Positions 44,540 through 56,504 are shown, counted from the stretch's first letter. The stretch is 64,000 bases of DNA from Brachionus plicatilis (GCA_010279815.1 QEOQ01000426.1:292831-356830); one strand, 5' to 3'. Numbers and translations are program-made. Notes: generated from the sequence alone by a model not told the origin.

Positions 44540-45279
44540 TAGATTAATTTAAAACTGATCTTTTCTTAATCATAGAGAATCGATTATAAAAATTCTGGAA
44601 TTGATAAAATTTTTTATTTTGCCACTTCTATCTTTTTTCTGTTGATCATTAGGAGGGTTATTTTCGTTTTTTTTGCAAAACCTGTGCAAATTAGTCGCGT
44701 TTTATTTCTTTTAAATTGGGTGCAATTTTGCAGAATTCCGCAGTAGGTGAAACAAAGTTTGTTTAATTTTACTAACGCAGGTTAATGCTCTGGAACAAAG
44801 TAGGTTCTATGAACCACTATTAAAGCTTTGCTGATAAAAAAAATTATTATGTAGCTTTCAAATCTTATTTTAAGCTTTGGATTAATAACTATTATTAATA
44901 TTATTACTATTTATTAATTCAAGCCTCAAAGAAAAAAGAGTAAAATTTAGAGAAAATAAAAATAAAAAAATTTTTACAAAATAGAGTAGAAAATACGATT
45001 TAGAAACAAATCAAAAGAGGAATTTTAAAAATCTCAATTATCTCAAAAAAAATTTAATTAGGTATTTAAGTCCACTTTTAATAAATTTTAAATTTAAAAA
45101 TTTAAAAATTCTAAATAAGAAGTAATAATTTGATTTGTGCTATATTTCAAACTTTATTTGTGTTAACACATATTTTACTGAGTCTACCAAGTCAAGGTTC
45201 GAAAATTTATACATAAATTCAATCAACTCAATTGAATTCTTAGGAGAATTCTAAACCCTTGCCTACAAAAAGACTATTA
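44540..45279. other. AT-rich interval, no feature recognised
   Basis: No exon or inverted repeat that I can support. Confidence 0.4.
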
Positions 45280-46800
45280 GTTATTATTATTATTATTATT
45301 TATTCAATGAACGCCTTGTAGGCGATGTAAAAAAAATAAAATAAAGTATTTATTAGTATTTTCAAATGTGTGATACATACTTTTAAGGAACATTAACAAA
45401 TCTGAGCACAACTTGCTCAGACTTATTTGTTTTATAAAAAAAAAATTTTTTGTTTCATACAGTGGTGATTTGATAACAGTATTTTACGAAAATTTACGTA
45501 AAATACCGTAAATTAACCAAATTTTACCACATTTTACGTAAATTAACGTAAAATCCGAAAAGTGAAAAAGAAGTATTTTACGAAAAATTACGTAAATTTC
45601 AGGATTTTGAGATAATTTTGGTAAAATTTGGTAAAATTAAAAACGGCCAATTCAAAATTCAAAATTTTTTGAAAAAAATGTCTTTTTTTTCCAAAAATCG
45701 AAAATTTAAGAAAGTTTTTTTTATAACAATTTAGAAATAACTATTTTTTTGACCAATTTATGAGAAAAAAAGGCAAAGTAAAATTTTTGATCAAATTTCA
45801 TTTTTCAAATTTGATCAGAATATTTATAAATGCGTAATTAAATTTCATCGCAGATTTTTATTTTTTTATAACATTTCAAAGCTTTACTTTAAAATTTTTG
45901 AGAAAGGATTGTAATTTGTAAAAAATGCATTGAAATTTAATTACGCATTTAAAATGTTTTGATCAGATTTGAAAAATGAAATTTGATCAAAAATTTTACT
46001 TTGCCAGAAAAAAAACTTTCTTAAATTTTCGATTTTTGGAAAAAAAAGACATTTTTTTCAAAAAATTTTGAATTTTGAATTGGCCGTTTTTAATTTTACC
46101 AAATTTTACCAAAATTATCTCAAAATCCTGAAATTTACGTAATTTTTCGTAAAATACTTCTTTTTCACTTTTCGGATTTTACGTAATTTTTCGTAAAATA
46201 CTTCTTTTTCACTTTTCGGATTTTACGTTAATTTACGTAAAATGTGGTAAAATTTGGTTAATTTACGGTATTTTACGTAATTTTTCGTAAAATACTTTTA
46301 TGAAATCACCTCTGTATAAATTTTTCCTACTGGTTCCAATTTAAGAGTTTCTAAAACAGGTAAAAATCTAGAAAATTTCCTTATTCCAATACACTTTTTA
46401 ATAAAATATTTTGTCTATTATCAAATTCGTTTGATTTTCTTTCCGAAATTAATATTAAATCAAGATGATATCCAAAAATAGACTTGAAAAATTGTTTGTA
46501 CAAAAAGCACACTAAACCTGGACTAGCCATCTTTCGCTTGCATCCCAGTCCACAAAGAATTAAGAAACTATTTCCAACATTTTTCCATTTTTGCTCAACA
46601 AGATTACTAACATTAGCACTATCACCTAAATATTCTATATTTTCTGCATGTGTCACCTTTTTATCACTCAGACTAAAACAAAACTTATCCATGGTTTTCC
46701 CTTTGCCAGAAGTAAGCGTAACAGATTTATTGGCATTTAAGTCAATTTTCCATAATTTAGCAAATTAGCTTTTTTCTCTGAAAGAATTCTGCTAACATTT
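45280..46800 (-). pseudogene. LINE RT C-terminal region, interrupted by a Tc1-type element
   Basis: From about 46760 to 46381 the minus strand reads KIDLNANKSVTLTSGKGKT, ENIEYLGDSANVSNLVEQ, NSFLILCGLGCKRKMASP and NEFDNRQNILLKSVL, then after a one-base shift GIRKFSRFLPVLETLKLEP and VGKIY. This is the post-RT region of a LINE. Coding-like sequence resumes beyond the 45460-46314 element with IKQISLSKLCSDLLMFLKS and ends at HRLQGVH-stop inside the 3' hairpin. The 3' end has the CGCCT/AGGCG stem (45312-45324) and an (ATT)n tail (45280-45303). Confidence 0.75.
45460..46314. mobile_element. Tc1/mariner-type palindromic MITE (855 bp)
   Basis: Starts CAGTGGTGATTTGATAACAG and ends in the complement of CAGAGGTGATTTCATAAAAG, with TA on both sides (45458-45459, 46315-46316), the target duplication of Tc1/mariner. 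The two ~400-bp arms pair almost throughout; the ends are packed with TTTTACGTAAATT words. The right arm has an extra tandem copy of a ~45-bp segment (ACTTCTTTTTCACTTTTCGG). No transposase. It sits inside the LINE at 45280-46800. Confidence 0.85.
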
Positions 46801-46903
46801 TTCAATGAAGTTTATTTAAATAATTGGATTAATTAGTTTATTGCACAATATATTGACTCTGTTTGCTTGCTCTTTCAGTAAAGAATAGATTGATTTTGGT
46901 AAT

Positions 46904-47140
46904 TTACCGAGTGATGGTTGGCTTGGAAACACCCAAAGTATTTGCAAGCCTCAAATTGATTTTTTTGCTAATCATTTTTATTTTTTCTTTTTGGCTGCTG
47001 ATTAAGTATAAAAGTAAATGAGTGAGCTCAATTATTTGTTCAGGATTTGTCCGGTTACTTGGATGCCATTTTATTTCTAAGTCTTTGAAATGACTATTTT
47101 TCAGAAAAAAAAATTTCAGGTCAAGTCCCTTGACTGATGT
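46904..47140 (-). pseudogene. Possible transposase N-terminal helix-turn-helix fragment
   Basis: An open minus-strand segment reads NSHFKDLEIKWHPSNRTNPE, QIIELTHLLLYL and then INLRLANTLGVSKPTITR before a TAA at 46904-46906. The last part has helix-turn-helix character (A-x3-GVSKPTI), as in transposase DNA-binding domains. No catalytic domain follows. The family is not identified. Confidence 0.35.
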
Positions 47141-47645
47141 GCTAATTTTAAACCGATTTTAAGTAATTCCTTACAATACTTACAATATTTTTAAGGACAT
47201 CCAATTCAATAGCATATAGCATATCTCTTTTTTTTCTTTCCATAACTAATCTAAAGTTTTTGGTCTTATTCTATTTTTTAAGCTGAATTTAAAATTTAAT
47301 TATTATGTAATTTATACCAATTTAAAGGAGAGAATTAATTTTATTAAAAATCAATTTTAGTTGAATAAATTTTTACGAAAAAATTTCATTTTATTTACTT
47401 TTTCAAGATAAATATTTGTAAAAAACAAATGCGTCACACATTTTATAATTTTATTCACAATTGAATAGCCAATGTTGACATCTTTCAAAAAAGTTAATTT
47501 ATTTTGAACAATTATATTTTAATAGTTATTTCAAGATTTTACAAAAAAATAAATCGCATCATACACATAAAAATAAAGTCCAAAATAAAAGAATAAAGTG
47601 TTGTTGTTACAAGTTTAATAAATGAGATGTTTTTAGATGAATCTA

Positions 47646-48227
47646 CAGTGTGTTCGCGGTTATATCACCCCTTTTGTCCAAGAAGAATTTGGGGATATAA
47701 ATGTATTGGGATAAAACCAAAAAATATTTTTTTACCAAAATTTATTTACGTTTAATTGATTTTTTAAACAAAACGAATTCACTTAGGGTAATTTAAAACA
47801 AATTATTTTATAAAATATAGAAAAAATTAACAAATTTTCGGAAATTAAATTAAAATTAGTCTTTTGATAATCTTAAAATGTCAAAAATGGTCGGTTGCTT
47901 CAATTTCTGGAGCTCCTCGATTTCAACTTTTTTATAAATATCCTTAATTTTACGCAAATCTTCAATTCCAATTGAACTGAATTGTTCTAAATTGCCTAAA
48001 ACATTAGTAAAGGCAGCATAGCCGATTTCCGTTTTCAGCTTTTTTCCGTATATGTAATAATTTTTTTCAAAAAAACGGGTTATAAGTAAATTTGGGGATA
48101 TCTCGAGGGGATTTAACTTAACATTATTTTTAATGTAAATGTATTAGAAGAAATCCGTTCTTAAATAATTCAGGGATAAATCCAAATTGGGATATAAGTA
48201 TGTAGTGATATAACCGCAGACTGATTG
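47646..48227. mobile_element. pogo/Tigger-like internally deleted transposon
   Basis: The left end CAGTGTGTTCGCGGTTATAT and the right end (complement CAATCAGTCTGCGGTTATAT) share GCGGTTATATCAC and are each preceded by TA (47644-47645, 48228-48229). Sub-terminal GGGATATAA words recur on both sides. It retains a short transposase remnant on the minus strand. TA duplication and CAGT-type ends place it in the Tc1/mariner superfamily; the pogo/Tigger assignment is inference. Confidence 0.6.
47856..48063 (-). pseudogene. Transposase C-terminal remnant inside the pogo-like element
   Basis: The minus-strand frame reads YYIYGKKLKTEIGYAAFTN, VLGNLEQFSSIGIEDLRKIK, DIYKKVEIEELQKLKQ and ends PTIFDILRLSKD-stop at 47856. 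It is about 68 residues, uninterrupted and of clear protein-like composition. Its position between the two terminal repeats fits the tail of a DDE transposase whose catalytic part was deleted. Confidence 0.5.
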
Positions 48228-48452
48228 TATTTTAGAATTCGATTTTTTTGCCTCAAGTTTGAAAATCGACTTATTGACTTATTTTTGAATTAAAATTTAC
48301 ACTTTACAATTATAGAAAAAATTTTTTTTTTCAATTTTTTGTGAAATTGGCAAAAATAAACAAAAAAGGAAAAATGGATTTTTATTATTAAATTTAAATT
48401 AAGATAGCAAAGTTCTTAAAATTTATAAGGAGGCAGCAAATATATTTATTCA

Positions 48453-48827
48453 GGCAAAGTGAAATTTTAGTACAAAAATTACAGTACAAATAGTAAAAAC
48501 TTTATAATTTTTTTTCTAATTGTGCAAAAATGGTTCTGCAAAAAGTACAATATTGTACAAATTTTGTACAAAAGAATTCCAAGCTCTGCAAAAACTCTGC
48601 AAAAACTCTGCAATTTTCTGTAAAATGCATACCATCAAAAAATCCTTGATTAAACTATGCAATTAATTGCAGAGTTTTTGCAGAGTTTTTGCAGAGCTTG
48701 GAATTCTTTTGTACAAAATTTGTACAATATTGTACTTTTTGCAGAACCATTTTTGCACAATTAGAAAAAAAATTATAAAGTTTTTACTATTTGTACTGTA
48801 ATTTTTGTACTAAAATTTCACATTGCC
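48453..48827. mobile_element. GGCAAAGTG palindromic MITE, copy B, intact 8-bp TSD
   Basis: Ends GGCAAAGTGAAATTTTAGTA and the complement of GGCAATGTGAAATTTTAGTA; perfect 8-bp flank TTTATTCA (48445-48452, 48828-48835). Arms contain GTACAATATTGTACAAATTT and AATTCCAAGCTCTGCAAAAA, as in copy A (20619-20972). It differs by tandem duplication of the AACTCTGCAAA block in each arm. Confidence 0.9.
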
Positions 48828-48835
48828 TTTATTCA

Positions 48836-49239
48836 TCACTATCGCCTTGAAAAGCGAAAAAACCCTTGTTGTAAATTAGATGATCGGAGCTTTATTTTAC
48901 ATGAAAAAGATATAAAATAAAAACCAATTTGCATAACATAAATAATCAACAAAGAAAATGTGTCTTTCATGAAAAATGAGTTGTTTCGCATCAGGAGTTG
49001 TTTTTTGACTTCTTTGATGAGTTTTATTTTTAAGGATTTGAAATACTAAACTAAATAAAAGTAAAAAAAACATTTATGGTTTGGTGTTTTTGGGGGGGAT
49101 TTGAAGTCGGGAATCTTAGGTGATATAAAGGTGATCATAAACTACTACTAATTTCTCATCAACGAAAATGTATTCTTTGAAATCACAGTCTCTATAATGA
49201 TAAAACCCAATCGCTCAAGCTTCTGAAAGTTTGCCAGCT
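48836..49239. other. Interval without recognised gene
   Basis: A run of nine G (near 49092, after GTGTTTTT) is unusual in this DNA, but no frame or repeat is evident. Confidence 0.3.
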
Positions 49240-49797
49240 TAGGAATTTTTCTTAGATGTCTCAGTCTAAATCCTTAATTTAAGCAGTAATGATTTGGAGT
49301 GAGCTGAAAAATTCACTTAGAAAAAAATCTGAACAAGAAGCAATTGTGGTGATAATTGATTTTAAAAAAGCTTGGTTTACGAAAAATGCCAATCTTATAT
49401 AGGACATTTAGAAAAAAATTTTATAAAATACAATTCCTCATTAAAATTTAAATATTCAAAAAAAGGTAATCAAAATAGTAATTGAAAAATATGAAGATTG
49501 GTCAAATCAATTTACATTTTCTTACGTTTTTTAATTTTTTTTTAACAATATTTTACGAAAATTTACTCATTGGAATTTTATGTTTTACATGAACTTACGT
49601 AAAATTACATTTTTTTATTTTTAGATAAAAAAAGCTGAAAATTTTAAAATGTTTATTTTTTAAAAAATTGCAAGAAAATTAGAATAACAGCAGCTTTTTT
49701 TGGTCATTTTAGAATTTACAGTAACATGGGTAAATTTACGTCAATTATCGTTAATTTAGGTAAGTTCATGTAAAATCATCATGGCGTAGCAGTACTG
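49240..49797 (+). pseudogene. Second Tc1/mariner transposase relic
   Basis: 49292-49395 reads IWSELKNSLRKKSEQEAIVV IIDF, the region after the LNPIE catalytic block; that block itself is only a worn echo at 49262-49290. At about 49465 AAAAAAAG|GTAATC opens VIKIVIEKYEDWSNQ, the same C-terminal exon as at 37100. Subterminal ACGTAAAATTAC repeats follow, ending CAGTACTG then TA (49798). It is a more decayed member of the 36951-37607 family. Confidence 0.65.
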
Positions 49798-49799
49798 TA

Positions 49800-50584
49800 T
49801 TAAATTTCAAAATTCGAATTTTTTTAAGATACAAAAATGTAAGAGTTACTTGATTAGCTTTTTTTAATTATTTAACCAGAATAAGAAATTAGAAAATAAG
49901 ATAAAACAAAATTCTAACAAATCAAACAAAATAAATATAATTTTTATCAAGTTTTTAATTATTAAATCAGCTAAAACATCATGAAATTATTCCGTATAAA
50001 ATATTCATAAATGAGAAAATTTTAAAACAAAAAATAAATAAAGTTCTCAACCAACTTTTTTTGCTAGCTATTGCCTATTTAAATAAAAATTCGAACTTAA
50101 AAAATATTTCAAAATGTTTAAAATTTAATTTTATTTATTTTGACATTAAAAAAAAAAAAAAATTTAAAAATTTTTTTAAATTGTGTCGCACGTTTCAGTG
50201 AGTGAGAGTTAAGTGCTTATCACTCAAACTCACATTCATACTCAAAAAAAATGTGTGAAATTTTCTGGATATTTGTTTTAAAATGACAAAATAAAAATAT
50301 TCTACGTTTGATATTATCTATTAAATTTTAATGCAATACGAATACAAAAGTAATTATTTTTTAAAAATCACTGATTAAAGGACAAAATTAGTTTAAGCAT
50401 TATTAAATTTTTGACAGGCCTAAAAATTTTTTATTGTTCTTTATGTTAATATTTTTTAATGATATTTGAATTTTAAAATAATTGAATCTTTTTAAAATAA
50501 TAACATCCAATTTTGTAACACCTAAAAATAATGGTCTGCAATAACTCTTTAAACAAAAATTCTCTAATTTACTTTCTTTAATAT
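49800..50584. other. AT-rich interval, no feature recognised
   Basis: 50190-50250 has GTGAGAGTTAAGTGCTTATC followed by the imperfect mirror ..CACTCAAACTCAC, a weak inverted repeat. Nothing else supported. Confidence 0.3.
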
Positions 50585-50886
50585 CAGACTTGTGCGTAAT
50601 TCAGTAAATCAAAGTCAAAGTTAAGTCATTTGAATTGACTTTACTTCAAATGACTTGAATTTTCTTCGGGAAAGTCAATAAAAAATGGATAAAAAGCATC
50701 TAATCTTAATTATGATTCTCTATATTTTAATATTATTCATATTAGAAAATTAATTAGAAGATTTTTTTATCAAATTCCTTCGAAAATAAAAATTAAATTT
50801 TTTGTATAAAATATTTATTTCAATTCATTGACTTTCTTTAAAATGACTTAAAAATGACTTCAATTTTTGACTTACACACAAGTCTG
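50585..50886. mobile_element. CAGACTTG-family hAT-type MITE, intact TSD
   Basis: CAGACTTGTGCGTAATTCAG on the left and GACTTACACACAAGTCTG on the right; perfect 8-bp flank TTTAATAT (50577-50584, 50887-50894). Interior is rich in AAGTCA/TGACTT words. Same family as 324-591. Non-coding. Confidence 0.85.
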
Positions 50887-51137
50887 TTTAATATCAATTT
50901 TTTTTGTTTTGGTTTTATGTCCTTTACAATATTTACTTATTTATTGATTAAAAAAATTGAAATAATGATAGAATCATCGTCAAGTTTTGAATATATAAAT
51001 GCTCAATAGCTAATTCTATATTTTATTATCACTAACTTATCTTAATTTTTTTTCTCTAAAAAAAATTTTCTCTATTATGAACGTTTAGCAAAGAAAAGGC
51101 TGCTGCTTCTACATATTAAAAACTCATTCGTAATTTT

Positions 51138-51825
51138 NNNNNNNNNNNNNNNNNNNNNNNNNNNNNNNNNNNNNNNNNNNNNNNNNNNNNNNNNNNNNNN
51201 NNNNNNNNNNNNNNNNNNNNNNNNNNNNNNNNNNNNNNNNNNNNNNNNNNNNNNNNNNNNNNNNNNNNNNNNNNNNNNNNNNNNNNNNNNNNNNNNNNNN
51301 NNNNNNNNNNNNNNNNNNNNNNNNNNNNNNNNNNNNNNNNNNNNNNNNNNNNNNNNNNNNNNNNNNNNNNNNNNNNNNNNNNNNNNNNNNNNNNNNNNNN
51401 NNNNNNNNNNNNNNNNNNNNNNNNNNNNNNNNNNNNNNNNNNNNNNNNNNNNNNNNNNNNNNNNNNNNNNNNNNNNNNNNNNNNNNNNNNNNNNNNNNNN
51501 NNNNNNNNNNNNNNNNNNNNNNNNNNNNNNNNNNNNNNNNNNNNNNNNNNNNNNNNNNNNNNNNNNNNNNNNNNNNNNNNNNNNNNNNNNNNNNNNNNNN
51601 NNNNNNNNNNNNNNNNNNNNNNNNNNNNNNNNNNNNNNNNNNNNNNNNNNNNNNNNNNNNNNNNNNNNNNNNNNNNNNNNNNNNNNNNNNNNNNNNNNNN
51701 NNNNNNNNNNNNNNNNNNNNNNNNNNNNNNNNNNNNNNNNNNNNNNNNNNNNNNNNNNNNNNNNNNNNNNNNNNNNNNNNNNNNNNNNNNNNNNNNNNNN
51801 NNNNNNNNNNNNNNNNNNNNNNNNN
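51138..51825. other. Assembly gap (688 N)
   Basis: Unknown sequence. The right flank is poly-A then the inner part and end of a CAGAGTTG-family MITE, so the gap probably contains the rest of that element or a repeat that defeated assembly. Reading frames spanning the Ns have no meaning. Confidence 0.95.
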
Positions 51826-51887
51826 TAAAAAAAAAAAAATTCATGACTTGGACTTGACTTGAGACTTGTGACTTTTAAACAACTCTG
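51826..51887. mobile_element. CAGAGTTG-family MITE right end at the gap edge
   Basis: ATGACTTGGACTTGACTTGA followed by GACTTGTGACTTTTAAACAACTCTG, the family's right terminus. The left part lies in the gap. Confidence 0.7.
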
Positions 51888-54057
51888 AATCTGACCATAA
51901 AAAGAAAATAATCGAAAAAGATTTTTGTCTGAAAGCAATGTTTTTTATTTTGTATTTTTTATTTACTTTTTTAGAAATTTTTTTGTTAAATTTATGGTAA
52001 TTTTTATCAAAATATAATTTCAAGCAAAAATTAATGGTAATGTTGAAGCCTCAAATTGTGGCGATCATTGGGAATTATAAAATACTAAGACTAAATATTT
52101 TTATAAATATTTTATTTGGAGTTCGAAGTTATAACAAAAAAGCAGTGGTTTATTTAGCAGTTGGAACATGTGCTCGAGCTGCAGTAAATTCAAGATTGAA
52201 TAATAAGTAAAGACATGTCAAGACTTGGATCTTAACATTAATATGAGTAAATTAGTCGAAAAAAACTGAATGTGTGGTTGTAATCATTTTATTAAAAAAA
52301 ATTCAAATAATGTGACGCATTATGTTACCAAGTGCCATGGCAGAAGGAAATAATTTTCAACCTTGTTAAAAAGCTTTTAAAAATTTCAATTTTAAATAAA
52401 AAAAATATTAAGTTTTTTTTTCAAGTTTTGCCAATTTTTCCGTGAGAAATTTTTTTATGATAAAATTAAATTTGAATTTAATCAAATTACTTTTCAATAA
52501 ATACGATTATACATTAGCTTCATGCTTTTAGATTAAATTATTTAGACAGAAAAAAATATTAATTTTTTTTGGTCGCCTGGAGGCTGTGATACAATCTTAT
52601 CATGTTAATAAAAAAATATTTCAATCAATAAAAATAAGACTGATTTACTCAAGGCTTTATTAGAAATCTATTTAAAGTACTAGCACATTTACTAACACAA
52701 TCTAGGCTGAGTGTTTGATTTTCGTTTTAAGTTTAATTTTTGTTATTTTTTGCTAAATTGGCAACTTTTAAGTAGCTGAGAAAACTTCCTTTCATTTAGC
52801 TGCTTACATCAATTCGATTAGCGAATTAATGTTTGAATGCAACCTTTAACAGATTTGGAATGATTTAATAAAAAAATTTACGTCATGATTTTTCAAGAGC
52901 CTTTAGCACAAAATGCAAGTGTTCAATTCAGGCGTTTCTGAAAAAGATGAGTTAAATAGTTAAATTGTTTCTTCAGAACTAATTGAGAGTTTTAGTGGTG
53001 AGTCATAAAAAAATTATTGTTGATTGACATAAATCCGTTTGAAAAGGCTTTGTCTTTTTATTTAAATTTTCTTTTTAAGCTTATGATTTTTACAAAAAGA
53101 AACGAATTGTTTTGTTCATGATCTGAATACTCTGTTAATTAAAATTTCCTCTTATTAGATACATTACTCAGCACATCCTTGTTTATTTTTGTAAATTTTT
53201 TTTTCCATTTTCTAAAATAATATTCATGAAACTGCTGAATTTCGAAGCAGAGATTAAAAGAAAATTACACAAACAGCAGAGTACATTTTTTTGTCAAAAA
53301 ATTTTCTAATTAAAAAATTCAACCTTTTTTATTTTCTTGAATTTAAATATCAGAAAATTTTATTTAGCCGGACTTGCCGTACTTGAATATAAAATAATGC
53401 TGCAAATTATTAAATCACTAGGAATCACAATTTTTAATTTTCTGTACTTTTCTCATTTAAAAAAAAAATTTAAATTGCCATTATTCTGAAATTTTGGACA
53501 AATTTTAATTAAAAAAATATTAATTTTGTTTAATTTTTTGATTATTATTAAATGGCAAAAAAGCTTATTATAGTTCAAGATTAAAATTTTAAAAGGATTT
53601 TTTTCATTTTTAATTAAAGTTAAATTAGATATTTATTAACATTTTCAAATTTTACAATTAAAAAAAACCTCGCTGTAATTTATTTTAATTAAATATTATA
53701 CTTAAGAGTTTAGGAGATCCAAAATTTATTTTTTTTTATAAATTTTAGAATTTGGTTTTTCTAAGCCTTCACAACTTGGTGTTTTTTTCTTTAATGCTTT
53801 TATAAAAAGATTTTAGAATTAATAAATTAGAAAATAAAAGATTAGGTATTTAATGCTTAAAATAATTTTTTTAATTGTTTTAAGAATTTATTAAACCAAT
53901 TTAATGTTAATGTTATCAATCTATATTAAAAAATGATTTCATATTAATAAAAAAGTCAGTAAAAATGCAAAAAAATCAGCTTTTATTTTTTTCCTTTACA
54001 GAATATTTTTTCACATTTATTACTTATAAACGTGATTAATCGAATCGAACGTTTCTC
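51888..54057. other. AT-rich interval with one weak coding-like patch
   Basis: 52034-52210 (+) stays open and reads KKAVVYLAVGTCARAAVNS near its end, but it lacks splice or family support and I do not call a gene. The rest is A/T-rich without repeats that I can pair. Confidence 0.35.
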
Positions 54058-54248
54058 GGCAAAATGAAAATAATTTTACATTTTTATATTTTCATATTTC
54101 TAGATTTTTTGTGCAATATTTCAGAAAATAAAAAAAACCCTTCCAAATTATTTAGTTACGAAAATTTAAAAAAAAAAATTTATGGAATATTTACTAAAAT
54201 ATCTAAAAATATGAAAATTTAAAAATGTAAAATTTTCTACATTTTGCC
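54058..54248. mobile_element. GGCAAAATG palindromic MITE, copy B
   Basis: GGCAAAATGAAAATAATTTT on the left, complement CATTTTGCC on the right; arms share TTTACATTTTTATATTTTCA with the element at 29744-29951. No target duplication visible. Confidence 0.7.
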
Positions 54249-56504
54249 CATTGCTTTTTCGTATCGGACTCGATGCCTTTTGGAACTCTGTGTGAAACAT
54301 TATTCAGAATGCCATCAGAATTTTCTTATGTATTCTTTAAGACTTAAAAAAATTTAATTTCTGATTAGTAAAACAGAGAAAAGATTTATCAAATTTTCTC
54401 TGACAAAATTTTTTGTTTACGGAATGTGTGGAAATTAGCAGGCAATTTTTTTAATTTTTAGTTCTTAATTTTTTAATTTTCTTTAACTTTTATCTATCGT
54501 AGAAGCATTAATAAAATACTGTCAATGATTAAAAATTGAATTTCTTTGTAAATTAGTCCATTTTTTAGTTAAAAGTGGATTTCGACTAATTTAATTTATT
54601 TTTTTATGCATAATCTTAATAAATGACCAATTTAATTTTAAATTTTTGAAAGAATTTATTATTTTTATTTGCAAATTTTTTATTGATAATTTTTGCATTC
54701 AATTTTTGCTTTCGATTGCAATCACAAATAAGTATGAAATGTTTCTATTAAAAATTAAAAATTCGAGTTTTTTTTGACCAGAAATTATACATGATTGTTT
54801 ACTCGAAAAATTCTGTTTCTCATTAATTTAAAATTTTAACCAAATTTGAATAATTAAACATTAACAGATCAGATTGGTTTCGATCAAACAGTAAACCATA
54901 AGGCAATATTTATAAAAAGATCTTCAAGTACTCTAGTATAAATTTTAGAATTTAGATTGTACAAAATATTTACTAAATTAACGTGAATGTATTATTTTTT
55001 TTTTAATTTAAATTTTTATTTAAAAACGAGTGTTTTTGAGTCAACGGTGTCAAATATTTAATAAAAAAAATCTCTTTGAAACGTTTTTTGTCTGGGGTCA
55101 TCGTAAATTAACACATATACCATATTCCTGATAAATATAATTTATAGAATTAAAAGGAATATATTTTTAATTTTTTTGTTGTCGGAAAGAAATTAGCAAT
55201 TCCTTTGCGTCAATTAATTTAAATGAAATAATGCTTTGCGTTTTATTTTATGTTAAACAGCTGACTGATAAATATTTTTCAAAATTTGTCACTTCACTTT
55301 GGAAAGAATTTGCGCAATGGTAGCATGCTATTAGAACAAAAATTATATCCTAATCACCCAGAAACCTTGTATATTCAAAATTAAAAAAAATTTTTTTAAA
55401 GCAAATTGACAGATCATCAAAAACAAAAGGTTATTTTTAAATATTTTCTTTTTTTTAAAAAAAGGCCCCAAAAATCCTCAATATTTACTACAAAACTAGT
55501 GAAATATTTTTTTCTATTTGATTTCTTCCTCCTTCTTTCATTTCATTGCTTAAAATAAAATTTAATTAAGTTTAAAATTAAAAAATTTCAGACTAAATTT
55601 TTAAATTTCTAAAACTAAAATTAAAATTAAAATAGAATCACAGATTTTATGCGAATTTTCATGTCTAAGAGATATCATATATTCTCTTAAGCTTAAGGAA
55701 AGATAAATATAATAATTTAATCTAAAGATTAATGCTAATAATCATGGGTAAAAGAAAAGTTATGTCTCTCCAACATTTGTTTTGATTTAACTTTTTATTT
55801 TGAATGTAAGAAAATAATGAAAAATAACTTAAGACTTAATTTTATAAAAAAAATTCCTATAAAAATTGATCCTTAATCTTTAAAATACTTGGTAATATCA
55901 CTTTTGAATGATTATCAAACATGTTTCTAATCAAGATTTATCTTTTGATATATCCTAGTTCTCAAAATTTTACATTTGTTTATAAATTTACTAATTAGGG
56001 TCTGAATTTATTAAGCCTAGAACTTGTTTAAGCACAAGACCTTTTGGTAGAATGGTCGATTTGTTTAGATGTGACATATTTTTCTAAATTTAAGAATAAG
56101 AAAATTAAGTTAAGCTTTAAATTTGACTAATGAATATAATTTTTTAATTAAAAAAAAATATTTTTAAATTAGATTTTTTTTAAAATTTTTCCAGGATTAT
56201 TTTGTAATTTTTTTTCTTTATTCGACAGTTTTTAATTATATTATTATTATTAAATTTAATTTTTTAATAAGAAAACACTGATGGCGTATTTTGCCCTGCC
56301 TTTGGCAGGTTTATTTCTAATATGAAAATTTGAAAAATATTCTCTTTGTTGTTTCATTTATTCTCTTGAATCTTTAGGTAAATTTTGAAAATAAAATACA
56401 GAGTTTTTATTACTTAAGTAAGTAAAATTTGCACTTCTATTTTAAATTAAATTATAAACAAATCAATTGAAATGTTTTTTTTTTAATTTAATAAATAATT
56501 TCAG
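54249..56504. other. AT-rich interval, nothing identified
   Basis: No coding exon, inverted repeat or tandem array that I can support. Confidence 0.4.

Noticed and set aside
51075..51938. Long minus-strand frames across the gap
   Set aside because: They consist almost entirely of N.
52034..52210. Possible gene fragment (KKAVVYLAVGTCARAAVNS), faintly histone-H2A-like
   Set aside because: The resemblance is a few residues, with no flanking histone-fold sequence or splice support.
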